NCBI GenBank assembly: GCA_021824175.1
Contig: JAKALP010000009.1
Span: forward strand, 62,001 to 126,000
Source: Deltaproteobacteria bacterium
Lineage (GTDB): Bacteria; Desulfobacterota; Desulfobacteria; Desulfobacterales; Desulfosarcinaceae
Direction: 5' to 3'
DNA: 64,000 nt
This document shows, piece by piece, positions 15,524-25,087 of the stretch. Position numbers and translations under genes: made by a program. Each line of letters opens with the position of its first letter. The first letter of the stretch is position 1. The notes beneath the pieces are model-generated. The model saw only the letters and a list, made by a program, of their open reading frames with translations. It ran no database searches and was not told where the DNA came from.

Positions 15524-16597
15524 TCATTTGTCTTTCCTGGATAGTATATCTCCATAATACTTCGCTCCGCACTCCGGGCAGAAGCTGTGGGAGAAGCGGG
15601 CGCCGGTGTGCATGGAGACAAACTGCTCCACCTGCTGCCAGTAGCCTTGATCATTGCGGATCTTTTTGCAGGAGCAGCAGATGGGCAGCAGGCCGCTGAG
15701 CACTTTGACTTTTTCCAGGGCGGTTTCCAGGGCCTCGGTGCGATCCTTGACCCGCTGGTCCAGGTGATCGTGGGCGTCGCGCAGCTCGGTCATGACCTGG
15801 TCCGTTTTGGCGCGCGCTTGGGATAATTCTTCGCTCATGGTGTTGAACGCTTCGATGAGATCGTCGAACTCATCATGGGTTTGCATTTCGATCTTTTCGT
15901 CGAAGCGGCCCAGCGCCAGCCGGCGGCAGCGTTTGATCAGAGTGTTGATGCGTCCGGTCAGACCCCTGGAGAGATAGAGGGCGAAGATCAGAGCCAGCAG
16001 TAAAGAGGCCAGCAGCGATACCAGGCCGGTGAGGCGCAATTGGGACAGCTTGTTGTCGACTTCATCGGCGCGCATGTCCATGCCCACCAGATAGCGCCCC
16101 TCGCCGTTGCGCAGGGGCGCATAGCCGGAAAGAAATACGCCCCATTCATCGCGGTAGGGTTTTTCATCCACCGCTGGTTCGTGAAAGCCTTCATGCATGC
16201 GCTCCGGCGCGTCGTCATATACACGACCCGGCAGGGCCTGGCGGTCGGTTTCATCGGAATCGACCACAAAGTTGATGTGATCGCCTTCCAGGCGCATGAT
16301 GTAGAGGAAGGCGATATCGGGATTGGCGCGCCGCAGCCGCCGCAGCCTTTCGAGGGTGGTGATGTAAATGGGCTGGGTGATGTCGGCTTCGCTGCGCAAG
16401 GCCTCCAGATCCCGGGCATCGATGCTTTGGCTCAGCAGAGCCGCGCTGTTTTGCAGGCGCGAGCGCAGACTGCGGATCAGGCTGTCGATGGCATTGATGT
16501 AGAAAAAGGTGCCGATGCTGCCGGAGACGAGCAGGACGGCGATGAAATGGCTTAAAAACAATTTGAGGCTGAATTTGAGGCGGATGCGCGCGGGCAT
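15524..16597 (-). CDS. Periplasmic-sensor HAMP protein with 'LLPICxxCKKIR' output module
   Basis: 357 residues: TM1 (13-35), an extracytoplasmic Cache-like domain (36-188) with FLYIMRLEGDHINFVVDSDE, TM2 (190-210), HAMP (~210-265), a coiled coil (265-300) and the Cys module (301-350) with C307/C310 and C340/C343. Everything expected of a chemoreceptor or histidine kinase input is there, yet the output is only the ~50-residue putative zinc module. Start ATG 16597 has AAGAGAGAATCC upstream. The following gene carries the same module behind a different sensor. Confidence 0.72.
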   Translation of the reverse strand: MPARIRLKFSLKLFLSHFIAVLLVSGSIGTFFYINAIDSLIRSLRSRLQNSAALLSQSIDARDLEALRSEADITQPIYITTLERLRRLRRANPDIAFLYIMRLEGDHINFVVDSDETDRQALPGRVYDDAPERMHEGFHEPAVDEKPYRDEWGVFLSGYAPLRNGEGRYLVGMDMRADEVDNKLSQLRLTGLVSLLASLLLALIFALYLSRGLTGRINTLIKRCRRLALGRFDEKIEMQTHDEFDDLIEAFNTMSEELSQARAKTDQVMTELRDAHDHLDQRVKDRTEALETALEKVKVLSGLLPICCSCKKIRNDQGYWQQVEQFVSMHTGARFSHSFCPECGAKYYGDILSRKDK

Positions 16598-16670
16598 ATG
16601 GATTCTCTCTTTGGTCTTAAGGCGATAAAGTATTTTATGCTCGGAACATTGGGCTGTTGCGGTTGTTTCT

Positions 16671-16954
16671 GTTCAACGCGGAGGCGCGGAGGTCGCGGAG
16701 ATGCGCAGAGGTTTTGTAATGTGTATTTCAGGTAACTGGGAATTTCTTCCGTCATGTCCGCGCAGGCGGGCATCCAGTGTGAGAGCTTCCTGAGATCCTG
16801 GATTCCCGCTTTCGCGGGAATGACATACCTCCAATTGGAATACTCCCCGACTCCTCATATATTTAGAATTTCATAGAACCTATAAGGCATGCCGCATAGT
16901 GCCAAAGATTTAACGTCTCCTCCGCGTTCTTTCGCGACCTCTGCGCCTGCGTTA
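16671..16954. repeat. Cluster of dispersed intergenic repeats
   Basis: The 16598-17003 gap holds three repeat types. A CGCGGAGG-type direct tract (16671-16715) has an inverted counterpart at 16916-16954. Between them, 16749-16824 is a palindromic unit running from GTCATGTCCGCGCAGGCGGG to CTGGATTCCCGCTTTCGCGG. The last is a well-known kind of genome-dispersed hairpin repeat. A pyrimidine-rich TTCTAC stretch follows at 16967-17010. No gene seen. Confidence 0.6.
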
Positions 16955-17003
16955 ATAAAGAACCCTCTCTTCTACCTCTGCATCTATTCTTCTACTGCTT
17001 CTT

Positions 17004-18881
17004 CTACTCCCCCTTGCCCTCCGGCCGGGCGAACTGGATGGTGAGCATGCAGATGCCTTCGCGCACCTTGGTCTTGACGGGAAATTCGCCGCGTTCGAAC
17101 ACGGTGAGCATGGATTTGTTGGAGGCCAGCACATCCGCGGTCAACCCCATCAAGCCACGCTGCTGGGCATGGCGGGCCAGCAGCCGGTAGAGGAAGCTGG
17201 CGATGCCGAGTTTTTGATAGGCTTCATCCACGACAAAGGCCACATCCGCATAGGGGCGGTCGTCATGTTTGACATAGCGCCCTTCGGCAATGAGTTTTTC
17301 TTCGCCCGGTTCGCCCACCAGGCCCACGATGGACAAGGCATCGCGGTAATCCACGTTGACGTAATCCTGCATGGCGGTGTGGGGCATGGTTTTGATGGGC
17401 GCAAAATAGCGGTAGTAGATGGCCTCGTCGGAAAAACGGTAGAACAGACGGCGCATCTGCTCTTCATCCGAGGGCTTGATGGCCCGGAAACGCACTTCCA
17501 GCCCGTTTTTGAAGGTGTGGCGCGTGGCCACCTCCTGGGGGTAGAAATGGGCGCTGTCGGCCAAAAAAACCTGGTCCCGGTAGAGGATGTGGGCCTCCTT
17601 GGCGGCTTTGACCAGGGCCGGCCGGTCTTCGGGGTGGGCGATTTCGATCAGGGCCTGGGCCCGTTCGCGCAGGGTGCGGCCGCGCAGATGAGCGGCGCCG
17701 AATTCGGTGACGATGATGTCCATGGATTCGGGCTGATTGAGCTGGTTGGGCACGTCCTCCACCGACAGGCGCACGTTGGGTTCGCCTTTACGATTGCGGC
17801 TGGGCAGGGCCACGATGGTGTAACCGCCCTGGGAGATTTCGGCACCGTTGAAGAAGTCGGCCATTTGGCCGGGACCGGCGGTGACGCCGCCCTTGCCCAC
17901 GTTCATGGCGGCCCGGCCGGTCAGATCCACCCGCCGGGCCTGGACAATGAGCACAAAACGAGGGTTGCGGCCGATATCGGCGGGGTTGAACACCCGGTCC
18001 ACGCCTTGAAACTCCACCAGGGGGTTATGATCCAGCCACTTCATCAACTTGGGGCTGCCCAGGGCAAAACCGGTCAAGGAGCGGCCGCGGAATACCCCTT
18101 TGCGCCGGTTGCTCACCGCGCCGCTTTGAACCAGCTCCATCAGGGCATCGGTGAAAAAGGGCGTATGGATGCCGAGATCCTTTTTGCGGGAGAGATATTT
18201 GGGCAGCGCTTCGTACAAGGCGCCGATGCTGTAGGCCAGGCAACTGCCGTCTTCGACCACCGAAGCCACGTTGGCCGCCACCTTGTCGAAGACCTCGTCC
18301 AGGGGCCAGCGGGTAAAATAGATGGGCGGATCGGCGGCCTGCACCAAGATATTGAACTGATCCACCGGCACGAAGGTGTCGCCATAGGTAAAAGGGACCT
18401 CGGGGTTGATTTCACCCACCACCAGTTTGGCCTGGTCCATGGCGTGCCGGGCCACGTCGGCGCCCACGCCCAGGCTGCAATAGCCCTCGGCGTTAGGTGG
18501 CGTGATCTGGATCAAGGCCACGTCAATGGGGATCTGGCCGGAGCTGAACAAGTGGGGCACGGTGGAGAAGCGCGATGGGATTAGATCCACATAGCCGGCG
18601 CTGATGGCTTCAGAGGCCACCCAGCCGGAAAAGAAGGTTTTGAGCCGGTATTTGTGGGATTGCAGGGCTTGCAGGGAGATGGCATCGCCGAAGCTCACCA
18701 GTTGGATCAGGGTCAAATCCTGGAGATTGCCGTACTTGGAGGTCATGAGGTGCTTGACGATGGTGCGCGGTTCGGCCGTGCCGGTGCCGATGAAGATGTT
18801 CATGCCCGGTTCGATGCGTTTGAGCACCTCATCGGGCGAAGCGATATTGATTGGCGGTTTGGTGTGGTTGGTGTGGGTCAT
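17004..18881 (-). CDS. Acetyl-CoA hydrolase/CoA-transferase fused to GNAT acetyltransferase domain
   Basis: 625 residues. The first ~440 belong to the acetyl-CoA hydrolase/4-hydroxybutyrate CoA-transferase family (GMNIFIGTGTAEPRTIVKHL at the front, then PYTYGDTF-like and GGVTAGPGQMADFF segments and GAAHLRGRTLRERAQALIEI). The last ~165 form a GNAT domain (FRAIKPSDEEQMRRLFYRFS through DVAFVVDEAYQKLGIASFLY, the latter covering the acetyl-CoA binding loop). This transferase-GNAT fusion recurs in anaerobes and hints at lysine-acetylation control of a CoA enzyme or at sharing of acetyl-CoA, though this is inference. It likely serves in fermentative or syntrophic acid activation. Monocistronic. Confidence 0.88.
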   Translation of the reverse strand: MTHTNHTKPPINIASPDEVLKRIEPGMNIFIGTGTAEPRTIVKHLMTSKYGNLQDLTLIQLVSFGDAISLQALQSHKYRLKTFFSGWVASEAISAGYVDLIPSRFSTVPHLFSSGQIPIDVALIQITPPNAEGYCSLGVGADVARHAMDQAKLVVGEINPEVPFTYGDTFVPVDQFNILVQAADPPIYFTRWPLDEVFDKVAANVASVVEDGSCLAYSIGALYEALPKYLSRKKDLGIHTPFFTDALMELVQSGAVSNRRKGVFRGRSLTGFALGSPKLMKWLDHNPLVEFQGVDRVFNPADIGRNPRFVLIVQARRVDLTGRAAMNVGKGGVTAGPGQMADFFNGAEISQGGYTIVALPSRNRKGEPNVRLSVEDVPNQLNQPESMDIIVTEFGAAHLRGRTLRERAQALIEIAHPEDRPALVKAAKEAHILYRDQVFLADSAHFYPQEVATRHTFKNGLEVRFRAIKPSDEEQMRRLFYRFSDEAIYYRYFAPIKTMPHTAMQDYVNVDYRDALSIVGLVGEPGEEKLIAEGRYVKHDDRPYADVAFVVDEAYQKLGIASFLYRLLARHAQQRGLMGLTADVLASNKSMLTVFERGEFPVKTKVREGICMLTIQFARPEGKGE

Positions 18882-19140
18882 GGGCGAGTCCTAAATCCCG
18901 CCGAGCAGGCGGCTGAAAGGGGTTGGCCAGTGGGACAGATTCAAAAGTTGTTATAAAGCCTTTTGGGGTCGGGGCCAAGGGTAAAGAGCGATTGGTTGAT
19001 TGGTTGATTCGTTTTTTGATTGCAAGCCAAGCACGCGGCATGGTAGGGAGCCCGCGTGCCGTTTTATAGTTTAACGATAAGGGTGTTTAAGGGGCGGGTA
19101 AACATCATCCCCTCAAATGGCCCCAAAGGAGAATCAAGCG

Positions 19141-19278
19141 ATGACGTCCAAAACCAAACAAAAAAAGATGATCAAGATAAGAAAAGAGCGCGCTCACAAA
19201 GCCAACCGCAAGGCCGATCAAAAGCGCATGAAACGCTCTCATGATGCTCTTTTTGGCGAAGAGCGCCAAGGGGCCTAG
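19141..19278 (+). CDS. Small, highly basic protein of 45 residues
   Basis: ATG at 19141 is preceded by AAAGGAG at ideal spacing. The peptide is about 40% Lys/Arg (KTKQKKMIKIRKERAHKANR, then QKRMKRS) with an acidic end. It is too short to be assigned by similarity here; very basic small proteins of this kind may bind nucleic acid or ribosomes. The strong ribosome site and uninterrupted frame argue that it is real. Confidence 0.6.
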   Translation: MTSKTKQKKMIKIRKERAHKANRKADQKRMKRSHDALFGEERQGA

Positions 19279-19386
19279 CAAAACAGATTGCCGCTTAAGA
19301 AATGGCTCTCCCTATGGGGGGAGGCAGCCCCCTTTCTTTACATTCAGCGGTATATCATAAAATACAACTTCCCTAAGATAGCCTCG

Positions 19387-19421
19387 AAACGGCGGCTTGG
19401 AATTGATCCAAGCCGCCGTTT
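19387..19421. terminator. Terminator hairpin between convergent genes
   Basis: Perfect 14-bp stem AAACGGCGGCTTGG / CCAAGCCGCCGTTT with a 7-base loop, lying directly at the end of the EAL-HDOD gene (minus) and downstream of the small basic gene (plus). The T-run is short on both sides. Confidence 0.7.
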
Positions 19422-19423
19422 TG

Positions 19424-20644
19424 CTATTGTTCCGAGCCAGGGAAGCTGTTGGCCCACTCACAGGCTTCGGCATAAATTCCTGGCAGCTGCTCTTCGGTCA
19501 GACCCAGCGCGCCTGAAATGCGACTCATCAAGCCCCAGCGGCCTTTTTCGTAATACTCGATCAATCCCAGATAGCCGATCAGTTCGCCTTTGCGGTAAAC
19601 CAGGGCGTCTTTAATACGATCCGTAAAGGGCAGATCCTTCATCACGCGCTCCATGGGCTGGTCCAGTACGGCATCGATGAGGGAGAACATCCCCAAGGTG
19701 AACATCTCGGCCGCGGGCACATTGGAGAAAGTCTCCCTGGCCAGCAATTCGCAGAACTTGCCGCGGATACACGATGCCCGGATGAGCTCATCGGGCTTGC
19801 CCTTGGCCAGATTGGACATGGCTACCAGGGAAACAAACCGCCGAATTTCAGCTTCCCCCATGTGAACCAGGGCCTGCTGGATCGAGGAGATTTCTTGAGC
19901 CCTGGCAAAAAAGGCTGAATTGATATAGCGCAGCAACTTGTAGGAAAGGGCCACGTCAGGGGTGATCATCTTTTCCAAGGTGCTGAAATCAAAATCGGTC
20001 CGGTTGACCTCGGCCATGATCCGCAACAAACTCAGTTGTGAGCCCGAAACCTCTTTGCCTTTGATCAATTCGGGTTTGGAGAAAAAGTATCCTTGGAAAA
20101 AGTCAAACCCCATCTCTTTGGCGGCCTTGAACTCATCCTGGGTTTCCACCTTTTCAGCCAGCAATTTCAGACCGTTGCGCCGTTCAAGCTGCTTCAGATA
20201 GGATTCGATCTCCGCCATGGAGGTGGCGCGGAAATCAAACTTGATGATGTGGGCCATGTCAATGAGGGGCTTGAGTTCGGCGTTATATTTGAAGTCGTCC
20301 AGGGCGATGGTATAGCCCTTCTGGGAGAGTTCCTGACAGACGGCCACCAGTTCGGGCGTGGGTTGGACGGATTCAAGAATCTCCACCACGGTTTCCTTAC
20401 TGGGAAGCAGCAGCGGCGCCTTTTGCAGCAGCAGGTTTTGAGTAAAATTGATGAAGGACTTTTTGTCGCCGATCAGGTTTTCCATGCCGATATTGAAATA
20501 GCTGTTGCCCAGCACCGTGGAGGTGGCGATATCGCCATCCACCTGGGGATCGAACCGGGCGGTCTTGTCCCTGAACAGCAGTTCGTAGCCGAAAATAGCT
20601 TTACGGCGGTTGAATATAGGTTGACGGGCGACGTAAGTATCCAT
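19424..20644 (-). CDS. EAL-HDOD signalling protein (YuxH-like)
   Basis: 406 residues. The N-terminal ~200 are an EAL-type domain that opens VARQPIFNRRKAIFGYELLF and contains IALDDFKYN and LAEKVETQDEF. The C-terminal ~200 are an HDOD domain (LSLLRIMAEVNR, PDVALSYKLLRYINSAFFA, IQQALVHMGEAEIRRFVSLV). The EAL signature is reduced to YELLFRD, so phosphodiesterase activity is doubtful; such proteins usually act as c-di-GMP binders or regulators of motility and stress. Terminator hairpin immediately downstream. Confidence 0.9.
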   Translation of the reverse strand: MDTYVARQPIFNRRKAIFGYELLFRDKTARFDPQVDGDIATSTVLGNSYFNIGMENLIGDKKSFINFTQNLLLQKAPLLLPSKETVVEILESVQPTPELVAVCQELSQKGYTIALDDFKYNAELKPLIDMAHIIKFDFRATSMAEIESYLKQLERRNGLKLLAEKVETQDEFKAAKEMGFDFFQGYFFSKPELIKGKEVSGSQLSLLRIMAEVNRTDFDFSTLEKMITPDVALSYKLLRYINSAFFARAQEISSIQQALVHMGEAEIRRFVSLVAMSNLAKGKPDELIRASCIRGKFCELLARETFSNVPAAEMFTLGMFSLIDAVLDQPMERVMKDLPFTDRIKDALVYRKGELIGYLGLIEYYEKGRWGLMSRISGALGLTEEQLPGIYAEACEWANSFPGSEQ

Positions 20645-20723
20645 GCAGCGGGTTACTACTCCTTAAATTGGAAACGAAAAACCCCTGCATCTCTATCGGC
20701 CCGGTCTGAAAATAACTTAAGGG

Positions 20724-20762
20724 GTAAAAAAAAATAAAGGCGCCGGCTGGTGGCCGGCGCCT
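20724..20762 (-). terminator. Rho-independent terminator of the chemoreceptor gene
   Basis: Ten-bp GC-rich stem AGGCGCCGGC / GCCGGCGCCT with a 5-base loop; on the minus strand it is followed by a run of nine T. Lies 45 bp past the chemoreceptor stop. Confidence 0.9.
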
Positions 20763-20806
20763 GGGTCAGAACCCTTTTATAAAAGGGATGATGTATATAA
20801 ATTCTA

Positions 20807-22516
20807 TTAGATACGGAACTGGCGCACCAATTGGTTGAGCTGCTCCGCCAAGGCGGAAAGCTCCTTGGAGCTGCTCAATACTTGGGTGCTGGCACCACTG
20901 ATTTCTGCCGCGGAATTATTTACACTGCTGATTTCTTTGGCAATGTCCTCTGATACCTGAGTGCTCTGGCTGATATTCTGATTGACTTCCTGAACTCCCT
21001 GGGCCGCCTGGGCGATATTTTGAACGATATCCCGGGTAGTCACCGATTGCTCTTCGGCGGCCGCCGCGATAGTGGCGACGATTTCATTCACATTGTTGAT
21101 GACCTTGGCGATCTCCTCAATCTCGGCCACGGTGCCGGCCGTGGTGGTTTGAATACTGCTGATGCGGTTTTTGATTTCGGCCGTGGCTTGGGCGGTCTGT
21201 TTGGCCAGCTCTTTGATCTCGTTGGCTACAACGGCGAAACCCTTACCGGCCTCGCCGGCCCGGGCCGCTTCGATGGTGGCATTGAGGGCCAATAGATTGG
21301 TCTGGTCTGAGATCTCGGTGATCACCTCCGTGACTTTGCTGATTTCGTGGGCCGAGGTGCCCAATTCGCCCACTCGCTGGGTGGCGGAGGTGGCTTTGGT
21401 CACCGCGGCGGCGGTGATGGTGCTGGCGGTTTCGGAGCTCTTGGCAATCTCGGCCACCGTGGCCGACATCTCTTCGGAGGCCGTGGCCACCATTTGAACA
21501 TTGGTGGAGAGCTGTTCGCTGGCCGTGGCCACCGACCGCATGTTGGAGCTCATCTCCTCCGTGGCCGTGGCCACGCTGCCGGACTGCTGGGCCGCACCTT
21601 CGGAGTTTTGGCTCATTTGTTCTGAAATGGCCGAAAGCTGGGTGGAGGAAGCGGTCAGGGTCTGAACGCCGCTGGCCACATTGCCGATCATGGTGCGCAA
21701 ACTCTCGGTCATCCGGTTCAAGGCCCTGGCGAGGGTGCCAACTTCATCAGCTTGATCGATATGCAACTGGTGGCTGAAATCTCCGCCAGCCATGCGTTCC
21801 GTGTGCTGGACAGCCTGCCGAATGGGCACGGTGATCAGACGGGCCGTCAGGCCGCTGAGGAATATGGCCAGGGCCACACCGGCCGCTATGGCCAGGACCA
21901 GGATGAGGCTGGCATGGCCAGATGCATCGATGGCGCGCAACTTGGCTGAATCGATCTCGGCCTTGGCGTCTTCTTCGACCTTTCCCAGCAGAGCCAACAT
22001 CCTCTGTCCGACCGCATCTATTTCCTTATCCAGCGTGGTTAGGGCTTCCGGGCTGACGGCCTGGCCCGCAATCTTCTGAGCGGCCAACTCATGGCCTTTC
22101 TTAAGCTTTGGCAGAAATTGATCATTGTGAAACCGATCTGCTTCAGAAACGACCGATTTGAGTTTTTCATCCTTGGTGGCATAGATCATACCCTCATCGG
22201 TATTGGCGCCATTGGTGATAGCGTTGGAGAAAATGTCGTAGGTTTTGGCAAACCCGAGGTGTTTGTTCCAGGTTTCATCCAAATCGCGCTGAGTGCTGGC
22301 CGACATCAATTCCATGAAGGTCTGCATGTCTTCGGACACGGCCAGTTTCATCTCCATGGCGGCGTCGATCAAAGGGGCGGTTTCCAATACATATTCCATT
22401 TCAGCCTTTTGGTGCTGAATCCCACTGTAACCGATAAGGCCGATCACCAGGGCGATTAGCGTCACCATCCCAAATCCGGCCAGCTGCTTGGGCAGTATTT
22501 TCATGTTCTTGAGCAT
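20807..22516 (-). CDS. Methyl-accepting chemotaxis protein
   Basis: 569 residues from ATG 22516, favoured by GGAGGACAAG directly upstream. TM1 (~12-30), a four-helix-bundle-like periplasmic domain (~32-185), TM2 (~187-210), HAMP (~212-265), then a long signalling hairpin whose tip reads [20 protein letters not shown] and [17 protein letters not shown]. It should report an extracellular or membrane-proximal cue to CheA/CheW; the ligand is unknown. No CheR-binding pentapeptide at the C-terminus. A sigma-28-like promoter lies 66 bp upstream. Confidence 0.95.
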   Translation of the reverse strand: MLKNMKILPKQLAGFGMVTLIALVIGLIGYSGIQHQKAEMEYVLETAPLIDAAMEMKLAVSEDMQTFMELMSASTQRDLDETWNKHLGFAKTYDIFSNAITNGANTDEGMIYATKDEKLKSVVSEADRFHNDQFLPKLKKGHELAAQKIAGQAVSPEALTTLDKEIDAVGQRMLALLGKVEEDAKAEIDSAKLRAIDASGHASLILVLAIAAGVALAIFLSGLTARLITVPIRQAVQHTERMAGGDFSHQLHIDQADEVGTLARALNRMTESLRTMIGNVASGVQTLTASSTQLSAISEQMSQNSEGAAQQSGSVATATEEMSSNMRSVATASEQLSTNVQMVATASEEMSATVAEIAKSSETASTITAAAVTKATSATQRVGELGTSAHEISKVTEVITEISDQTNLLALNATIEAARAGEAGKGFAVVANEIKELAKQTAQATAEIKNRISSIQTTTAGTVAEIEEIAKVINNVNEIVATIAAAAEEQSVTTRDIVQNIAQAAQGVQEVNQNISQSTQVSEDIAKEISSVNNSAAEISGASTQVLSSSKELSALAEQLNQLVRQFRI

Positions 22517-22581
22517 CTTGTCCTCCACTCCTCTTCATTCCCTTGGGGTGTAGCCAGATAAAAAGAGCTTTTACTCAAAGA

Positions 22582-22608
22582 ATATCGGCGCTATCTATTA
22601 AAAGATTA
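22582..22608 (-). promoter_or_regulatory. Sigma-28 (FliA)-like promoter of the chemoreceptor gene
   Basis: On the minus strand TAAT, 15 bases, then GCCGATAT, against the FliA consensus TAAA-N15-GCCGATAA. Position (66 bases before the start) and target gene type both fit. Confidence 0.5.
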
Positions 22609-22663
22609 GAAGGAAATGCTTCGCTCAGAACCAACTATCCCCTTATGCACTCCAGGAGCCCTC

Positions 22664-25066
22664 ATGCGTCGTAAGCTATGGATCGTTTTTATCCTTTTGG
22701 TGGTTGGGCTGGCGGGTATTTTGGCCACGGTCTATTGGCGTTGGGTGCAACGCCCGCTGCCGCTGACCCAGGGCGCCCTTGAAGTCCATGGCTTGCGCGC
22801 GCCGGTAGAGGTTCTGCGCGACGCCTGGGGCCTGCCCCACATTTTGGCCCAGAACAACCATGACCTGCTCATGGCCCAGGGCTATGTGCAGGCCCAGGAC
22901 CGGCTCTGGCAGATGGAACTCAACCGCCGCGTGGCTGCCGGACGGTTGAGCGAAATCATCGGCCCGGACACTCTTGGGGTGGATAAGCTTTTGCGCACCT
23001 TTGGCCTGCTGCGGGCCGCCCGGGCTGAACTGGCGCAAAGCCGGCCTGAAGAGATGGAGCTGCTGCAGGCTTATGCCGATGGCGTCAATGCCTATATCGA
23101 ATCGCGCCGCGAACGCCTGCCGCTGGAATTTCGCCTTCTATCCGTGGAGCCTGAACCGTGGGTGCCCGAACACTCCCTTGCCTGGGGCAAGCTCATGGCC
23201 CTGCAGGGCGCCAAGAACTGGCAGGAGGAGATTGTGGGCGCCATGTTGGTGCAGCGGTTGGGCGCTGAAAAAGCCCAAGAGCTCTTGGGAATGCAGCGGC
23301 CCGCGGCCCAGGTGACGGTTCCACCCGCGTTGGCCCTGGGTGAAATCTTCGGGACCATGGCCGCGGCGGATACCGGCTTACTGCCTGCCTGGGTGGGGGG
23401 CAGCAACAACTGGGTGGTGCATGGCTCGCATACCGACACCGGCGCGCCCCTGCTATCCAATGACATGCACCTGGATGTGCCCATCCCCTCCATCTGGTAT
23501 GAGATGCACCTCAACGGCGGCGACTTCGATGTCATCGGTCTGACCTTGCCCGGCGTGCCTCTGGTGATCGCCGGCCACAACCGCGAGGTGGCCTGGGGCA
23601 TCACCTTTGCCTACACCGACACCCAGGATCTTTTCCTGGAGAAGATGAATCCGGACCAGCCCAGTCACTATCTCTACAAGGGCCAATGGCGGAGCGCAGA
23701 CAAAATCAGAGAATCCATTACCGTCAAAGGCAATCCCGTCCCCGCGATCCATGATGTGCTGCAAACCATCCACGGGCCGATCCTCACCCCCCTGGTGCCC
23801 GCGGTAAAAGGCGGCGAATACGCTCTGGCCCTGCGCTGGAGCGCCTATGACTCCGGCGGCATGATCGGCCCCTTGGCTGGAATGAATCAGGCCGCTAATG
23901 TGGCTCAATTCAAGGCCGCGGCCCTGACCTGGACCGATCCGCCCCTCAACCTGGTCTGCGCGGATCGGCACGGCGACATTGCTTACATACTGGCCGGCGG
24001 AATTCCCATCCGGCCCCAGGGCCACGGCCAGGGGCCTTTTCCCGGCTGGGATGGCCAATATGACTGGACCGGATACCTCCCCGATGAAGAAAAACCCTGG
24101 CGTTTGAATCCCCCCGAGGGCTTCATGGCCACCGCTAATAACCGCCTGGCAGTGGAAGAATTTGCCCGTTACCTGTCGGCCGATTATCTGCCGCCCTACC
24201 GCGCCCAGCGAATCGCCCAAGTGCTGGCGGATAAGGCCAAGGTGTCTAAAGAAGACTGCCGGACCCTGCAGGGCGACTACCAATCCCTGCAGGCCAAAGA
24301 AGTATTGCAGGCATTGAGCCGGATAAAAGTTCATGCACCGGACGCCAAAGATCTTCTGAACCGCCTGCGCGCCTGGGATTGCGACCTCGGCCCGCAAAGC
24401 ATGGGCGCCGCAATCTATGAAGTGCTTTTCTTCCGGTTGATGAAGAACACCTTTCAGGATGAATTGGGCGACACGGCCGATTACTTCTTTGGCCAGGGGC
24501 TTTCCATGTTGAACCCCTTGAGCAGTTACGCCGGACACAGCCGGCTGATGTTGACTCATCTTCTATCCAAACCGGATTCGGCCTGGTTCGATGACATTGC
24601 CACTCCTGAAAAGGAGACGCTATCAACCATTCTCGAAAAGAGTCTGAGCGAAACCGATCGCTTCCTGCGGCAGACCTTAGGCAGCGATCCGGCCGCCTGG
24701 CGCTGGGGGCGCCTGCACCGCATCGAGTTTCGCCACCCCCTGGGCCAGGTCAAACCCCTGGATAAAATCTTCAACCTGGGTCCCTATGAAGCGGGCGGCG
24801 ATCTTTCCACGGTGTGGCAGTCCACCGCGGCGCCGGGCATGGATTTTAATTACAAAGGTTGGACCGTGAGCAACCGTCACATCTATGACCTCGCCGATTG
24901 GGATAACAGTCTGGGCATGATCGTGCCGGGGCAGTCCGGCATGTGGGGCAGCCCTCACTACAGCGATCAGATGGTCCTGTGGCTCACCGTGGGCCACCAC
25001 CCCTTATACTTTTCCCAGGCGCGGGTGGAAAATGAAGCCAAGCAGCGGTTAATTCTTTCACCTTAA
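22664..25066 (+). CDS. Penicillin acylase-family N-terminal-nucleophile hydrolase
   Basis: 800 residues from ATG 22664 (AGGAGCCCTC upstream; an earlier ATG at 22616 has no such site). One N-terminal membrane helix (LWIVFILLVVGLAGILATVY) acts as anchor or signal. The precursor follows the family plan: alpha chain starting VEVLRDAWGLPHILA, then the autocleavage point WVGG|SNNWVV, where Ser becomes the beta-chain nucleophile, and LLSNDMHLDVPIPSIWYEMH just after. Members cleave amides such as acyl-homoserine lactones or penicillin side chains in the periplasm. The natural substrate here is unknown; acyl-homoserine lactone acylase is one possibility. Confidence 0.92.
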   Translation: MRRKLWIVFILLVVGLAGILATVYWRWVQRPLPLTQGALEVHGLRAPVEVLRDAWGLPHILAQNNHDLLMAQGYVQAQDRLWQMELNRRVAAGRLSEIIGPDTLGVDKLLRTFGLLRAARAELAQSRPEEMELLQAYADGVNAYIESRRERLPLEFRLLSVEPEPWVPEHSLAWGKLMALQGAKNWQEEIVGAMLVQRLGAEKAQELLGMQRPAAQVTVPPALALGEIFGTMAAADTGLLPAWVGGSNNWVVHGSHTDTGAPLLSNDMHLDVPIPSIWYEMHLNGGDFDVIGLTLPGVPLVIAGHNREVAWGITFAYTDTQDLFLEKMNPDQPSHYLYKGQWRSADKIRESITVKGNPVPAIHDVLQTIHGPILTPLVPAVKGGEYALALRWSAYDSGGMIGPLAGMNQAANVAQFKAAALTWTDPPLNLVCADRHGDIAYILAGGIPIRPQGHGQGPFPGWDGQYDWTGYLPDEEKPWRLNPPEGFMATANNRLAVEEFARYLSADYLPPYRAQRIAQVLADKAKVSKEDCRTLQGDYQSLQAKEVLQALSRIKVHAPDAKDLLNRLRAWDCDLGPQSMGAAIYEVLFFRLMKNTFQDELGDTADYFFGQGLSMLNPLSSYAGHSRLMLTHLLSKPDSAWFDDIATPEKETLSTILEKSLSETDRFLRQTLGSDPAAWRWGRLHRIEFRHPLGQVKPLDKIFNLGPYEAGGDLSTVWQSTAAPGMDFNYKGWTVSNRHIYDLADWDNSLGMIVPGQSGMWGSPHYSDQMVLWLTVGHHPLYFSQARVENEAKQRLILSP

Positions 25067-25087
25067 ATTGGAAAAGGAGCAGCGAGT

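Noticed and set aside
17169-18584. Long open frame (471 codons) antisense to the CoA-transferase gene
   Set aside because: It mirrors the codon structure of the real gene, has low-complexity Gly/His/Val content and no ribosome site; typical shadow frame of GC-rich DNA.
24246-24626. Frames antisense to the penicillin acylase
   Set aside because: No start signals; the plus-strand gene keeps all family motifs across this stretch.
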